Shown one piece after another: positions 1 to 6,920 of a stretch of 12,338 nt of DNA. The translations under genes and the position numbers were made by a program. The notes below the pieces were generated by a model. That model saw only the letters and a list, made by a program, of their open reading frames with translations, was not told the origin of the DNA and made no database searches. Numbering within the stretch: position 1 is the first letter of the stretch; every line of letters begins with the position of its first letter. The stretch is from Pseudomonadota bacterium (GTDB lineage: Bacteria > Desulfobacterota > Desulfobaccia > Desulfobaccales > 0-14-0-80-60-11): NCBI GenBank assembly GCA_018897875.1, contig JAHIKF010000303.1, positions 1 to 12,338 on the forward strand. Reading direction: 5' to 3'.

Positions 1-1949
1 ATCCGGCTGACTTCATTGACGAGCTCTTCGATGCTGGGCAAAAATTCATGCAGGGGCGGATCCAGCAGGCGAATGGTGACGGGCAGCCCGTCCATGGTCC
101 GGAAGATTTCCACGAAATCCGACCGCTGCATGGGCATGAGTTTGTCGGCCCAGCGCTTCCGCTCTTCCGGGGAATCGGCCAGGATCATGTTGCGCATCAG
201 GGGCAGACGTTCCGCCTCGTTGAACATGCGCTCGGTGCGGCACAGGCCGATGCCCTTGGCGCCATGATGCACGGCCTTGATGGCCATGTCCGGGGTGTCG
301 GCGTTGGCCCAAACCTCAATTTTGGCTGCCTTGTCGGCCCACTCCATCAGGATGGCCAGGTCCTTGGGAAGCTCCGGGTCCAACATGGGTACTACGCCCA
401 GATAAAACGAGCCGGCGGTGCCGTCGATGGTGACGATGTCCCCTTCCTTGATGACCACGCTGCCTATCCGAGCCTCTTTCAGCTCATAATTGATGTCCAG
501 CCCCTCGACGCCGGAGACGCAGGGTTTGCCCATGCCCCGGGCCACCACCGCCGCGTGGGAGGTCTTGCCCCCCCGGCTGGTGAGGATACCCTGGGCCACA
601 AAGAATCCATGGATGTCTTCCGGCTTGGTTTCGATGCGGGTCAGGATGATTTTCTCCCCTGCATTCCCCATTCTCTCGGCCCGGTCGGCGTCGAACACCA
701 CCTTGCCGATGGCCGCGCCGGGCGAGGCCGAGATGCCCACGGCCAGGGGCTCGATCTTGGCATCGGGGTCGATGCGGCGGTGGAGAAACTGTTCCAGCAT
801 GTCCGGCTCGATCCGAAGCAGGGCCTCCTCTTCGGAAATCAGGCCTTCCTTGTACATGTCCACCGAGGTCTTGACCAGGGCCCAGGCGTTCATCTTGCCG
901 TTCCGGGTCTGGAGCATGTAGAGCTTGCCTTGCTCGATGGTGAACTCGAAGTCCTGAACTTCCCGGTAGTGCTTCTCCAGGGTGTTGTGCATCTTTTCCA
1001 ATTCTTTGAAAATGCCGGGCATGTCAATGCGCAACTCCTTAAGAGGCCGGGGAGTGCGGATGCCCGCTACCACGTCTTCGCCCTGGGCGTTGATGAGGTA
1101 GTCGCCGTAGAGTTTGTTTTCGCCGGTCCCCGGGTCCCGGGTGAAGCCCACGCCGGTGGCGGAGTCGTTGCCCATATTGCCGAAAACCATGGTGCAGATA
1201 TTCACCGCAGTGCCGTAGGCCATCTCCTGGGTTATGTTGAACTGTCGCCGGTAATCCACAGCCCGTTTGCCCATCCAGGATTTGAAGACGCCCTCCATGG
1301 CCAGAAAGAGCTGGGCCCAGGGGTCTTGGGGAAAGGGCTTGCCGGTCACGCGTTTGATCAAATCCTTAAATTTCTCCACGACCTCCGCCAGGGCCTCTGC
1401 AGAGAGCTCGGTGTCCACATGAGCGTGATACTTTTCTTTGACCTCGTCAAAAATCTTATCGAATTTATCTTCCTTAGTTGCGGGGTCCGGCTCAATTCCC
1501 AAGCCGATCTTGCCGAAGAGCTGGAGGAAGCGCCGGTAGGCGTCCTGAACGAAGCGTTCATTCTGGGTCAGGGCGATCATGCCTTTGGCGGTTTCGTCAT
1601 TAAGGCCCAGGTTGAGGATGGTGTCCATCATTCCCGGCATGGACAGGGCGGAACCGGAACGCACCGATACCAATAAGGGTTTAGCGGGGTCGCCAAACCC
1701 CTTGCCGGTCTTCTTCTCCAGAGCCTCCATGTATTCATGGACTTCGTCCATGAGGCCGGCGGGAAACTTCTCCCCTTCTTCCAAATATTCAATGTTGGCT
1801 TCGGTGGTGATACAGTACCCCGGAGGCACCGGCAGGCCAATCTGGGTCATGGTGCACAGTCCGGCGCCCTTGCCTCCCAGCAGCTTTTTATTGGTCCCGT
1901 CGCCTTCCTCGAAGGCATAGCAATAGCGTTTTTTCGTTGCCTTGGCCAT
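1..1949 (-). CDS. ppdK: Pyruvate, phosphate dikinase, N-terminal 649 codons (3' end outside window)
   Basis: PPDK interconverts ATP, phosphate and pyruvate with AMP, PPi and PEP in the cytosol, by way of a phosphohistidine; in anaerobes it serves glycolysis or gluconeogenesis. The N-terminal nucleotide-binding part shows LLGGKGAGL (about 23-31) and SVRSGSALSMPGMMDTILN (about 95-113). The swivelling phosphohistidine domain carries GGKTSHAAVVARGMG, with catalytic His465 and the neighbouring Thr463, the position phosphorylated by PPDK regulatory protein where that protein exists. The C-terminal PEP/pyruvate barrel has begun when the frame leaves the window just after DPPLHEFLP. Family length is near 870-900 residues, so roughly a quarter is missing. 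The ATG at 1949 is preceded by AAAGGAG 8 bases upstream. A weak promoter can be drawn on the minus strand (TTGCTT, 17 bases, TAACAT, about 40-70 bases before the start). No regulatory-protein gene is visible. Identification is very secure. Confidence 0.97.
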   Translation of the reverse strand, partial: MAKATKKRYCYAFEEGDGTNKKLLGGKGAGLCTMTQIGLPVPPGYCITTEANIEYLEEGEKFPAGLMDEVHEYMEALEKKTGKGFGDPAKPLLVSVRSGSALSMPGMMDTILNLGLNDETAKGMIALTQNERFVQDAYRRFLQLFGKIGLGIEPDPATKEDKFDKIFDEVKEKYHAHVDTELSAEALAEVVEKFKDLIKRVTGKPFPQDPWAQLFLAMEGVFKSWMGKRAVDYRRQFNITQEMAYGTAVNICTMVFGNMGNDSATGVGFTRDPGTGENKLYGDYLINAQGEDVVAGIRTPRPLKELRIDMPGIFKELEKMHNTLEKHYREVQDFEFTIEQGKLYMLQTRNGKMNAWALVKTSVDMYKEGLISEEEALLRIEPDMLEQFLHRRIDPDAKIEPLAVGISASPGAAIGKVVFDADRAERMGNAGEKIILTRIETKPEDIHGFFVAQGILTSRGGKTSHAAVVARGMGKPCVSGVEGLDINYELKEARIGSVVIKEGDIVTIDGTAGSFYLGVVPMLDPELPKDLAILMEWADKAAKIEVWANADTPDMAIKAVHHGAKGIGLCRTERMFNEAERLPLMRNMILADSPEERKRWADKLMPMQRSDFVEIFRTMDGLPVTIRLLDPPLHEFLPSIEELVNEVSR

Positions 1950-2120
1950 GTCGACTATCTCCTTTCTATCTATTTTCGGATTATGTCCGCTTTTTTCCGG
2001 TATCCAGATTTTCTATGTTAGCGCGAAAACTTTTAAAAAGCAAATGCATAACTCCTGCCAACCCCGCCCCTGGCTGGACTGGCAGAACCCGGCCCTGGCG
2101 CCGATTATCCCCTACGACGC

Positions 2121-2156
2121 CAGAGTTATAGAAAATAGCAGCAACTCTGCTATAAT
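2121..2156 (+). promoter_or_regulatory. Possible promoter -10 with overlapping inverted repeat
   Basis: A perfect TATAAT (2151-2156) lies 7 bases before the ATG at 2164, so a transcript from it would be nearly leaderless. Just upstream is an exact 7-base inverted repeat, CAGAGTT (2121-2127) and AACTCTG (2143-2149). TTATAG (2126-2131) also pairs with CTATAA (2150-2155). No good -35 hexamer stands at 17 bases; TTATAG at 19 bases is weak. It could be an operator, or chance in an AT-rich gap. Confidence 0.35.
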
Positions 2157-2163
2157 GCAAGCC

Positions 2164-2364
2164 ATGGAATTTTCATCTCCCCGGGTATGGTGGCGGCGTC
2201 TCCGGCAGAAATTGGGTCTGGGCTCCAAGGGACAGCCGGTTTGGGGCCAGGAATCGCCCACCATCCTGGGTATCTGCTCACACTGCGGCGCCGTGGTGCT
2301 CCAAGGCTGGCATCGGAAGACCCCGGAGGGGCTCCTGTGCCAGCGTTGCGCCGGCAAAGGATAA
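2164..2364 (+). CDS. Small zinc-ribbon protein of unknown function
   Basis: I do not recognise the family. The 66-residue product has a basic, Trp-rich N-terminus (PRVWWRRLRQKLGLG, about 6-20). It is followed by a C-terminal treble-clef or ribbon pattern, CSHCG (about 38-42) and CQRCAG (about 59-64), which should bind one zinc ion. Such domains often contact nucleic acid or partner proteins, but nothing here shows which. The start is uncertain. The frame stays open upstream to an ATG at 2044 and beyond, and the stretch 2050-2122 has coding-like GC-rich third positions, so the protein could be 40 residues longer. I prefer 2164 because the sequence after 2122 is AT-rich and carries a TATAAT. 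The next gene starts 6 bases after the stop, which suggests a two-gene operon. PPDK diverges on the left. Confidence 0.6.
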   Translation: MEFSSPRVWWRRLRQKLGLGSKGQPVWGQESPTILGICSHCGAVVLQGWHRKTPEGLLCQRCAGKG

Positions 2365-2370
2365 AAAGAC

Positions 2371-2724
2371 ATGTTACCGGTAAAATTTGACTTCACGGTC
2401 AACGAAGACCGAAGGAGAACTAACTTCGAGGGCGTCGAAGCCGGGTACGCCGACGCGGAAGGGGCCCTCAATCTTCACCTGCGCATCGCCCGGGATCATC
2501 TGATCCTGAGCGTCTGGCCGGTCAAGGGAGAGATAGCTCAAGTAACCGACCACCTGGCCCAGGTCCTGGGGCCCCCCAAGGCCACACCGTGGGTCTGCGG
2601 CTTCGGCGACTGTCAGGACGATGACAAAGACGCGCCCCAGCAAACCACCCTGTGGGAGTTCGCCCCCGCAGAGCGGCCGGAAATTTTGACAAAGGTAAAG
2701 ACCTTTCTGGGCTTGTCATCTTAA
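2371..2724 (+). CDS. Hypothetical protein, 117 residues
   Basis: This is a soluble, acidic protein with no signal peptide or membrane segment and no motif that I recognise. It has an N-terminal beta-rich look (MLPVKFDFTV), a central LILSVWPV strand and a cysteine pair, VCGFGDCQDDDKD (about 79-91). AAAGGA (2356-2361) sits 9 bases before the ATG, inside the end of the zinc-ribbon gene, so the two are probably translated from one message. Codon use is GC-rich at third positions, like the housekeeping genes of the window, in contrast to the hicBA pair that follows. The function is unknown. Confidence 0.65.
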   Translation: MLPVKFDFTVNEDRRRTNFEGVEAGYADAEGALNLHLRIARDHLILSVWPVKGEIAQVTDHLAQVLGPPKATPWVCGFGDCQDDDKDAPQQTTLWEFAPAERPEILTKVKTFLGLSS

Positions 2725-2745
2725 AAATGGCATCGAACAGGCAGA

Positions 2746-2773
2746 GACCGTCGGCAATATAAAATGAACGGTC
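2746..2773 (+). promoter_or_regulatory. Candidate hicBA promoter and operator
   Basis: A perfect inverted repeat GACCGT (2746-2751) / ACGGTC (2768-2773) brackets a -10-like TATAAA (2758-2763) within the 73-base gap before hicB. The -35 is poor. Toxin-antitoxin operons are usually autoregulated through palindromes over the promoter, so the arrangement fits, but the arms are only six bases. The repeat could also form a weak hairpin at the end of the upstream gene. Confidence 0.4.
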
Positions 2774-2797
2774 CTGGCCCCTGCGCGAGGAGGGTTT

Positions 2798-3004
2798 ATG
2801 AGACAGGTACTTATTTTTCCCGGTGAGGATGGCTATTGGGTGGCTGAATGTCCGAGTCTTCCGGGATGCATAAGCCAGGGAAAAACGCGGGATGAGGCAA
2901 TTTCCAATATTAAGGAAGCCATCCAGGGATATATTAAGACACTGGAACAAGATGGACTACCAGTGCCTCCCGAGCATTTCGACTCTCTGTTGGTGGCAGT
3001 ATGA
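2798..3004 (+). CDS. hicB: HicB-family antitoxin, short form
   Basis: HicB is the antitoxin that binds and neutralises the mRNA-cleaving toxin HicA. The 68-residue product is the partial RNase H-like fold of the family: LIFPGEDGYWVAECPSLPGC (about 5-24), then SQGKTRDEAISNIKEAI and the PVPPEHF tail. A strong GAGGAGGG lies 4 bases before the ATG. It has no C-terminal ribbon-helix-helix or helix-turn-helix domain, so it is the short form that cannot obviously bind DNA itself. Its stop overlaps the hicA start by 4 bases (ATGA), giving antitoxin-first translational coupling. The pair is visibly more AT-rich than its neighbours, in keeping with horizontal acquisition. The identification is firm; the cellular target and activity are untested. 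Confidence 0.9.
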   Translation: MRQVLIFPGEDGYWVAECPSLPGCISQGKTRDEAISNIKEAIQGYIKTLEQDGLPVPPEHFDSLLVAV

Positions 3005-3222
3005 GCAAGTTGCCCAAAATATCGGGCCGAGAATGCGCTAAAGTCTTAACCAGGGCAGGGTTTGCATTCAAACGACAAGAGGGTAGCCACATTATTTTGC
3101 GCCGAGATGAGCCTTTTGCCCAAATCGTGGTGCCGGATCACAAAGAATTGGACCGCGGCACATTGAGAGCCATAATTCGACAATCAGGCCTAAGCGTCGC
3201 CGAATTTCTTATCGTATTATAA
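3001..3222 (+). CDS. hicA: HicA-family mRNA interferase toxin
   Basis: HicA is a small dsRBD-like RNase that cuts mRNA and arrests growth when freed from HicB. The 73-residue product shows the family order: LPKISGRECAKVLTRAGFAF (4-23), then RQEGSHIILRR with the catalytic histidine at residue 30, then VVPDHKELDRGTLRAIIRQSG. Length and key residue are intact, so the toxin looks functional. Translation should depend on hicB by the ATGA overlap; there is no independent strong ribosome site. The pair is followed by a short AT-rich gap and then the convergent cyclodeaminase-family gene. The low GC content matches hicB. Confidence 0.92.
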   Translation: MSKLPKISGRECAKVLTRAGFAFKRQEGSHIILRRDEPFAQIVVPDHKELDRGTLRAIIRQSGLSVAEFLIVL

Positions 3223-3242
3223 TTATTGAGATATTTATTTTT

Positions 3243-3285
3243 TAGGTCATGAAGCCAATGGGTTTCCCCTTGACCCTATGGCCTA
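3243..3285. terminator. Possible hairpin between convergent genes
   Basis: TAGGTCAT (3243-3250) can pair with ATGGCCTA (3278-3285), eight pairs with one G-T pair. It lies in the 73-base gap where hicA and the minus-strand dehydrogenase-family gene converge. The preceding side carries a T-rich stretch (3235-3243), which would be the U-tract for the minus-strand transcript. The loop is long (27 bases), so this is weak evidence for a bidirectional terminator. Confidence 0.3.
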
Positions 3286-3295
3286 ATATCATTAA

Positions 3296-4279
3296 TCATC
3301 GCAAAAAATCCTTCTCCTCCCCCAGGCCCCTTGCCTTGGCGCGCTGGTAGACCGCCAGCCCCAGGGCCAGGTCCTGGATGATGAGGCCGGTGGAGTCAAA
3401 TACGGTGATCTCCTCGGGAGCCAGGCGCCCCGGCTTCTTCCCGGCCACGATTTCCCCTAAAGAGCCGTAGATCTGCTCCGGGGTCAGCTCGCCTTGGGCC
3501 AGGGCCACGTTGATCTCGCCGGAATGAGACGCCTGGGCCCAATCGTCCACCACCACTTTGGCGGCGGTGAGGATCGCCGGGGCCAGTTCCTGTTTGCCGG
3601 CGGCATCCGCGCCGATGGCGTTGATATGGGTCCCCGGCGACACCCACTCCCGGGCCACCACCGGGGTCCGGCTGGGGGTGGTGGTAACCACGATGTCCTG
3701 ACCTGTCACCGCCTCGGCCACTTCGCCGGCGGCCCGGGCTTCCACCCCATAGGTCGCAATCAGTTCCGCCGCAAAGGCCTGAGCCTGTTCCCGGTACCGG
3801 TCGAACACCACGATTTCCCGGATGGACCGCACTTTGAAAATAGCCGCGACCTGGGTGCGAGCCTGGGCCCCGGCGCCGATCAGTCCCAACCGGGTGGCGT
3901 CGGCGCGGGCTAGGTACTTAACGGCTATCCCTCCCGCCGCCCCGGTGCGGTAGTCGGTAATATGGGTGCCGTCCAGATCGGCGAACTCCAGGCCGGTGTC
4001 CGGATCATTCAGGATGATCTTGGCCATCACCGTCAGTAAACCCCTGGCGGGGTTGCCGGGATGGACATTGACCCACTTCAAGCCGCAGATGTGGTCCCGG
4101 TCCAGAAAAATCTCGCCGTACATGGCCCGGAAGTCCCCCTGGGCCAGGGTTAAATAGGCTTTGGGGGGCATATTCACCCGGCCTTCGCCGTAGGCCCGAA
4201 AGGCCTCCTCGACCGAGGTCAGCGCCAGATCCATATCCAACACCTGCATCACTTGGGAACCCGTCAACACTAAGCTCAT
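3296..4279 (-). CDS. Ornithine cyclodeaminase / alanine dehydrogenase (mu-crystallin) family protein
   Basis: This is an NAD(P)-dependent enzyme acting on an amino acid or imino acid in the cytosol. The 327-residue product matches the family length. It shows MPPK (Lys40), FRAMYG (Arg51), GLKWVNVHPGNP (about 66-77), and the dinucleotide fold GLIGAGAQARTQ (about 132-143) after TDYRTGAAGG. Downstream is INAIGADAAGKQEL, with the conserved Asp. Lys40 and Arg51 sit where archaeal alanine dehydrogenase has its substrate-binding Lys41 and Arg52. The same fold also includes ornithine cyclodeaminase and ketimine reductases, so the substrate cannot be fixed from sequence. I chose the ATG at 4279, preceded by AAGGTG at a suitable distance. 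A longer frame would begin at a TTG inside the heptamer repeat at 4306-4326 and is less credible. The gene lies downstream of adenine deaminase on the same strand, separated by the repeat. Confidence 0.87.
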   Translation of the reverse strand: MSLVLTGSQVMQVLDMDLALTSVEEAFRAYGEGRVNMPPKAYLTLAQGDFRAMYGEIFLDRDHICGLKWVNVHPGNPARGLLTVMAKIILNDPDTGLEFADLDGTHITDYRTGAAGGIAVKYLARADATRLGLIGAGAQARTQVAAIFKVRSIREIVVFDRYREQAQAFAAELIATYGVEARAAGEVAEAVTGQDIVVTTTPSRTPVVAREWVSPGTHINAIGADAAGKQELAPAILTAAKVVVDDWAQASHSGEINVALAQGELTPEQIYGSLGEIVAGKKPGRLAPEEITVFDSTGLIIQDLALGLAVYQRAKARGLGEEKDFLR

Positions 4280-4305
4280 ATCAGCACCTTTTTCCTCATC
4301 TGAAA

Positions 4306-4437
4306 GTTCAAGGTTCAAAGTTCAAGGTTTTTAAGGTGCAATAGCAGGTTTAAACCCAAGAAAAAAGCATTTTTTATGGGCTGAACCACAGCCACGCACC
4401 TTTGAAACTCAACAATCGAAAACTTTGAACTTTGAAC
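4306..4437. repeat. Inverted heptamer repeat (GTTCAAA/G) between two genes
   Basis: Three tandem heptamers GTTCAA(A/G) occupy 4306-4326, followed by GTTTT. The mirror image, two CTTTGAA units preceded by AAAA, lies at 4419-4437. The 19-base arms 4313-4331 and 4419-4437 are reverse complements at 18 of 19 positions, enclosing about 87 bases of AT-rich DNA. The right arm runs into the stop codon of adenine deaminase; the left arm ends 27 bases before the next start. It could fold as a terminator or mRNA 3' structure, or be a dispersed intergenic repeat. Both readings are inference. Confidence 0.8.
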
Positions 4438-6155
4438 TAATCCTCGCCCCACAAGGGTACCACCTGGAAGCGGTCCACGTCCACCAGTCCCAGGTCCGTC
4501 AGTTTCAAGGCCGGGATTACCGGCAGGGCCAGGAAAGACAAAGCCATGAAGGGATCTTGTAGGGCGCCCCCCAGACCGTGGTATGCTTGCTTGAGGCGGC
4601 TGTAGGCGGCGGCCACCCGGTCCAGGGGCCAGGGGCTGATCAACCCGGCAATGGGGAGCGCCAGGTCGGCCAAGACCCGGCCGCCGGCCACCACCGCCAT
4701 GCCGCCCCCCAGGTCCACCAGATGGCGAACCGCCTGGAGCATGTCGGCCTCATCGGCCCCCACCACGACAATATTGTGGGAATCGTGAGCCACGGAGGAG
4801 GCCAGGGCGCCCCGGGGCAAGCCGAACCCCTGGACCAGTCCCAGGCCCAGGCGGCCGGTGCCGTGATGCCGTTCCACCACGGCCAGTTTCAGAATGTCCT
4901 GGTCGGGGGACGTCGCCAACCGGCCATTCTTGACGGGCGCGGGCCAGAGACGCTTTTCGGTGAGCAATTGACCGGGTATCAGGCCGATAACCTTGACCAC
5001 GCTTCCGGCCGCCGGGGGCGAGAACGCCTCCAGATCCAGGTCTTTCACGCGCATAGGAGAGCTCGGGGCCGCCCTGGGGCGGGCATCCGGCTCCGTCAGC
5101 AGCCTGCCTTGATCCACCAGCAGTTTGCCGTTTTTAAAAACCTTGTCGATGCGAAATTCCGTCAGGTCCTCCGCCACTACCAAATCGGCCGCAAGTCCGG
5201 GAGCCACGGCGCCCCGGTCCCGGAGGCGGAAATATTCAGCCGGGTTCAGAGTCGCCATAATCACCGCGGCCAGGGGGTCCAGCCCCAGGGACACCGCCTG
5301 GCGGAGGAGGTGGTTGAGATGCCCGGTGCGGACCAGGTCTTCGGGGTGGCTGTCATCGGTGACCAGCATGGTGCGACGCAGACCAGCGGGGGTTACGGCC
5401 GGGAGGAGATCGGCCAGGTTTTTGGCCAGGCTGCCTTCCCGGAGCATCAGGTAAAACCCTAATCTTAGCTTCTCTTTGGCCTCCGCCAGACAGGTGCATT
5501 CATGGTCGGAGCCGATACCGGCCAGACGATAGGCGTTAAGAGGCCTCCCGGAAAGCAGCGGGGCATGTCCATCAACCGGCCCCTGGGGAAAAAGGGCGAG
5601 CTTGTCCAGGAGTCTTGGGTCTCCAGCCACCAGGCCGGGAAAATTCATCATCTCAGCCAGCCCCAGAATACGGGGATGACGCCGGTATGGCTCCAGATCC
5701 CCGGCTTCCAGACGCGCTCCGGAGGTTTCCAGGTGAGAGGCCGGCACGCAGGAGGGCAGCATGAAGAAAAAATCCACCGGCAGGCCTTCACTGGCGCCCA
5801 GCAGATAATCCAGACCCACAACTCCCCAGACGTTGGCGATCTCATGGGGGTCGGCCACCACGGTGGTCGTCCCCAGGGGTAAGAGGGCCCGGGCCAACTC
5901 CCGGGGAGTAAGCATGCTGCTCTCCACATGGAGGTGGCCATCGATGAAACCCGGCAAAAGGTAGCGCCCCGTCACGTCCAGCCTGGGGCCGGGATAATCC
6001 CCCAGGCCGACGATGATCCCGTCGAACAGCGCCACATCAGTTTCCTGCCATTCACCGGTATAGACATTGGCCACCCGGCCGCCGGTGAGCACCAGTTCCG
6101 CCGGCACTTCCCCCCGGGCAGCCTGGAGCCGTATTGGCAGTCTCTCCATCCACAT
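4437..6155 (-). CDS. ade: Adenine deaminase (AdeC type)
   Basis: The enzyme hydrolyses adenine to hypoxanthine and ammonia for purine salvage in the cytosol. It belongs to the metal-dependent amidohydrolases. The 572-residue product has the usual length and the full motif order: a small beta-domain, GFIDGHLHVESS with the metal ligands His74 and His76, DPHEIANVWG (102-111), DGHAP (195-199), GSDHE (215-219) and TDDSHPEDL (266-274). An AdeC-specific C-terminal domain contains SVAHDSHNIVVVG. The final residues end in WGED, with a TAG inside the heptamer repeat. The ATG at 6155 follows GGAA by 5 bases; an ATG two codons later is equally possible. I looked for a purine riboswitch core in the leader and did not see one. 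Nearby flagellar genes give no metabolic link. Confidence 0.95.
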   Translation of the reverse strand: MWMERLPIRLQAARGEVPAELVLTGGRVANVYTGEWQETDVALFDGIIVGLGDYPGPRLDVTGRYLLPGFIDGHLHVESSMLTPRELARALLPLGTTTVVADPHEIANVWGVVGLDYLLGASEGLPVDFFFMLPSCVPASHLETSGARLEAGDLEPYRRHPRILGLAEMMNFPGLVAGDPRLLDKLALFPQGPVDGHAPLLSGRPLNAYRLAGIGSDHECTCLAEAKEKLRLGFYLMLREGSLAKNLADLLPAVTPAGLRRTMLVTDDSHPEDLVRTGHLNHLLRQAVSLGLDPLAAVIMATLNPAEYFRLRDRGAVAPGLAADLVVAEDLTEFRIDKVFKNGKLLVDQGRLLTEPDARPRAAPSSPMRVKDLDLEAFSPPAAGSVVKVIGLIPGQLLTEKRLWPAPVKNGRLATSPDQDILKLAVVERHHGTGRLGLGLVQGFGLPRGALASSVAHDSHNIVVVGADEADMLQAVRHLVDLGGGMAVVAGGRVLADLALPIAGLISPWPLDRVAAAYSRLKQAYHGLGGALQDPFMALSFLALPVIPALKLTDLGLVDVDRFQVVPLWGED

Positions 6156-6537
6156 AAGGGTTCCAATTATTTTAGTGGAATACGTACATAAGGTTTACTA
6201 TGGGGCAGTTTAGAGGAAAATAGCCGCCGACGCAATGCGGAGAAGCGAAGGCCTGACCAAAATCGGGCGGGCTTAGGGCAGGTTGATTCAACGGGAACCA
6301 GGCTATTTTTCAGGAAGGGGAAACCGGCTGCCGTGATGTCAGGGTGGGTTATCCGAAGGTTGGGGTCAGGAGTTGATTGAGAGGCTTCCGGGTTGTCCCG
6401 GGATAGACGCCCATCAGAAGGGGTTGTCAGCCCGCTTTCCCCCACCGCAACCTCGAGCCTGGCGAATTAAAGGCAATCGAGGCCTGCGGACACCAACCAA
6501 GGTCCTGGCCATCTCAACGTCGGACGAAAATCCGCAT
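6156..6537. other. Intergenic region and leader of adenine deaminase
   Basis: No credible gene in these 382 bases; frames on both strands lack coding character. It holds a GC hairpin CCGGG-TTGT-CCCGG (6388-6401) without a T-tract. It also has a perfect 9-base inverted pair, AAAATAGCC (6217-6225) and GGCTATTTT (6301-6309), 75 bases apart, which would lie in the adenine deaminase leader. A weak minus-strand promoter (TTGCGT, 17 bases, TAAACT) can be drawn near 6207-6235. No known riboswitch was recognised. Confidence 0.5.
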
Positions 6538-6771
6538 TCAGGTGGGGCCACCGTGGTACAAATCGGAGGTGGCCGGCATACCGAGATTTTCGGATTTTTC
6601 GCTTTTAATGAGGGGAGAGGCGTATTTGTGATTCTTGAGCATCTCCATTTCCAGTTGATCCAGACATGCATCGCCTCTTTGGGCCATTACCAACAGACTG
6701 TACAGCACCAGCAACACCAACCCGCCCAGCAACGCACCCAAGATACATATCCCATAGAAGAAAAGAGACAT
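6538..6771 (-). CDS. Small single-span membrane protein downstream of fliA
   Basis: I do not recognise the family. The 77-residue product starts with one hydrophobic helix, about residues 4-29 (FFYGICILGALLGGLVLLVLYSLLVM). A charged cytoplasmic or periplasmic tail follows, with a short acidic amphipathic stretch, CLDQLEMEMLKNH, and a Ser/Lys-rich end. There is no cleavable signal site that I can see, so it is probably anchored in the inner membrane. A near-perfect AAGGAGGAA five bases before the ATG supports it as a real, well-translated gene. It follows fliA by about 150 bases on the same strand, so it may belong to the flagellar operon or have its own FliA-dependent expression, but I see no convincing FliA promoter in the gap. 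A flagellar or chemotaxis role is a guess from position only. Confidence 0.7.
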   Translation of the reverse strand: MSLFFYGICILGALLGGLVLLVLYSLLVMAQRGDACLDQLEMEMLKNHKYASPLIKSEKSENLGMPATSDLYHGGPT

Positions 6772-6839
6772 GGCCTTCCTCCTTAATAGCCAGCAAGACC
6801 GCTTGCAGGCGGTAACATCATCACTGGTTCATCTTGTTT

Positions 6840-6857
6840 CTGCAGGCACGCCTGCAG
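6840..6857. repeat. Perfect 8+8 palindrome
   Basis: CTGCAGGC-AC-GCCTGCAG has perfect 8-base arms around 2 bases. It lies midway between the fliA stop and the membrane-protein start. It could be an operator for a dimeric regulator or a short hairpin. A further weak stem, ACCGC/GCGGT, lies at 6798-6813, closer to the start codon. Confidence 0.7.
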
Positions 6858-6902
6858 TTAAGAATATTCCGGCAGCACCAGATCTCGGACTCCCGGGAAA
6901 TA

Positions 6903-6920
6903 AGTCGTTTCAGAACGACT
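6903..6920 (-). terminator. Hairpin directly after fliA stop
   Basis: AGTCGTT-CTGA-AACGACT (read on the minus strand) is a perfect 7-base stem with a 4-base loop, starting at the base after the fliA stop codon. It is followed by TATTT rather than a long U-tract. It may act as an attenuator or mRNA 3' protector, and is probably not a strong terminator. Confidence 0.45.

Noticed and set aside
48..1676. 542-residue open frame on the plus strand, antisense to ppdK
   Set aside because: It is an open frame opposite a GC-rich gene; the minus strand encodes unmistakable PPDK motifs, and this product resembles no protein I know.
4578..5462. 294-residue open frame antisense to adenine deaminase
   Set aside because: Shadow of ade, caused by high GC at codon third positions.
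6156..6250. Purine riboswitch before adenine deaminase
   Set aside because: The conserved loop and junction bases of the purine aptamer could not be found on the minus strand.
6167..6445. 92-residue minus-strand frame in the leader of adenine deaminase
   Set aside because: Low-complexity Pro/Ser-rich product, no ribosome site, and it crosses a hairpin; treated as intergenic.
6373..6786. 137-residue plus-strand frame opposite the small membrane protein
   Set aside because: The opposite strand has a strong ribosome site and a membrane helix, so this is a shadow.
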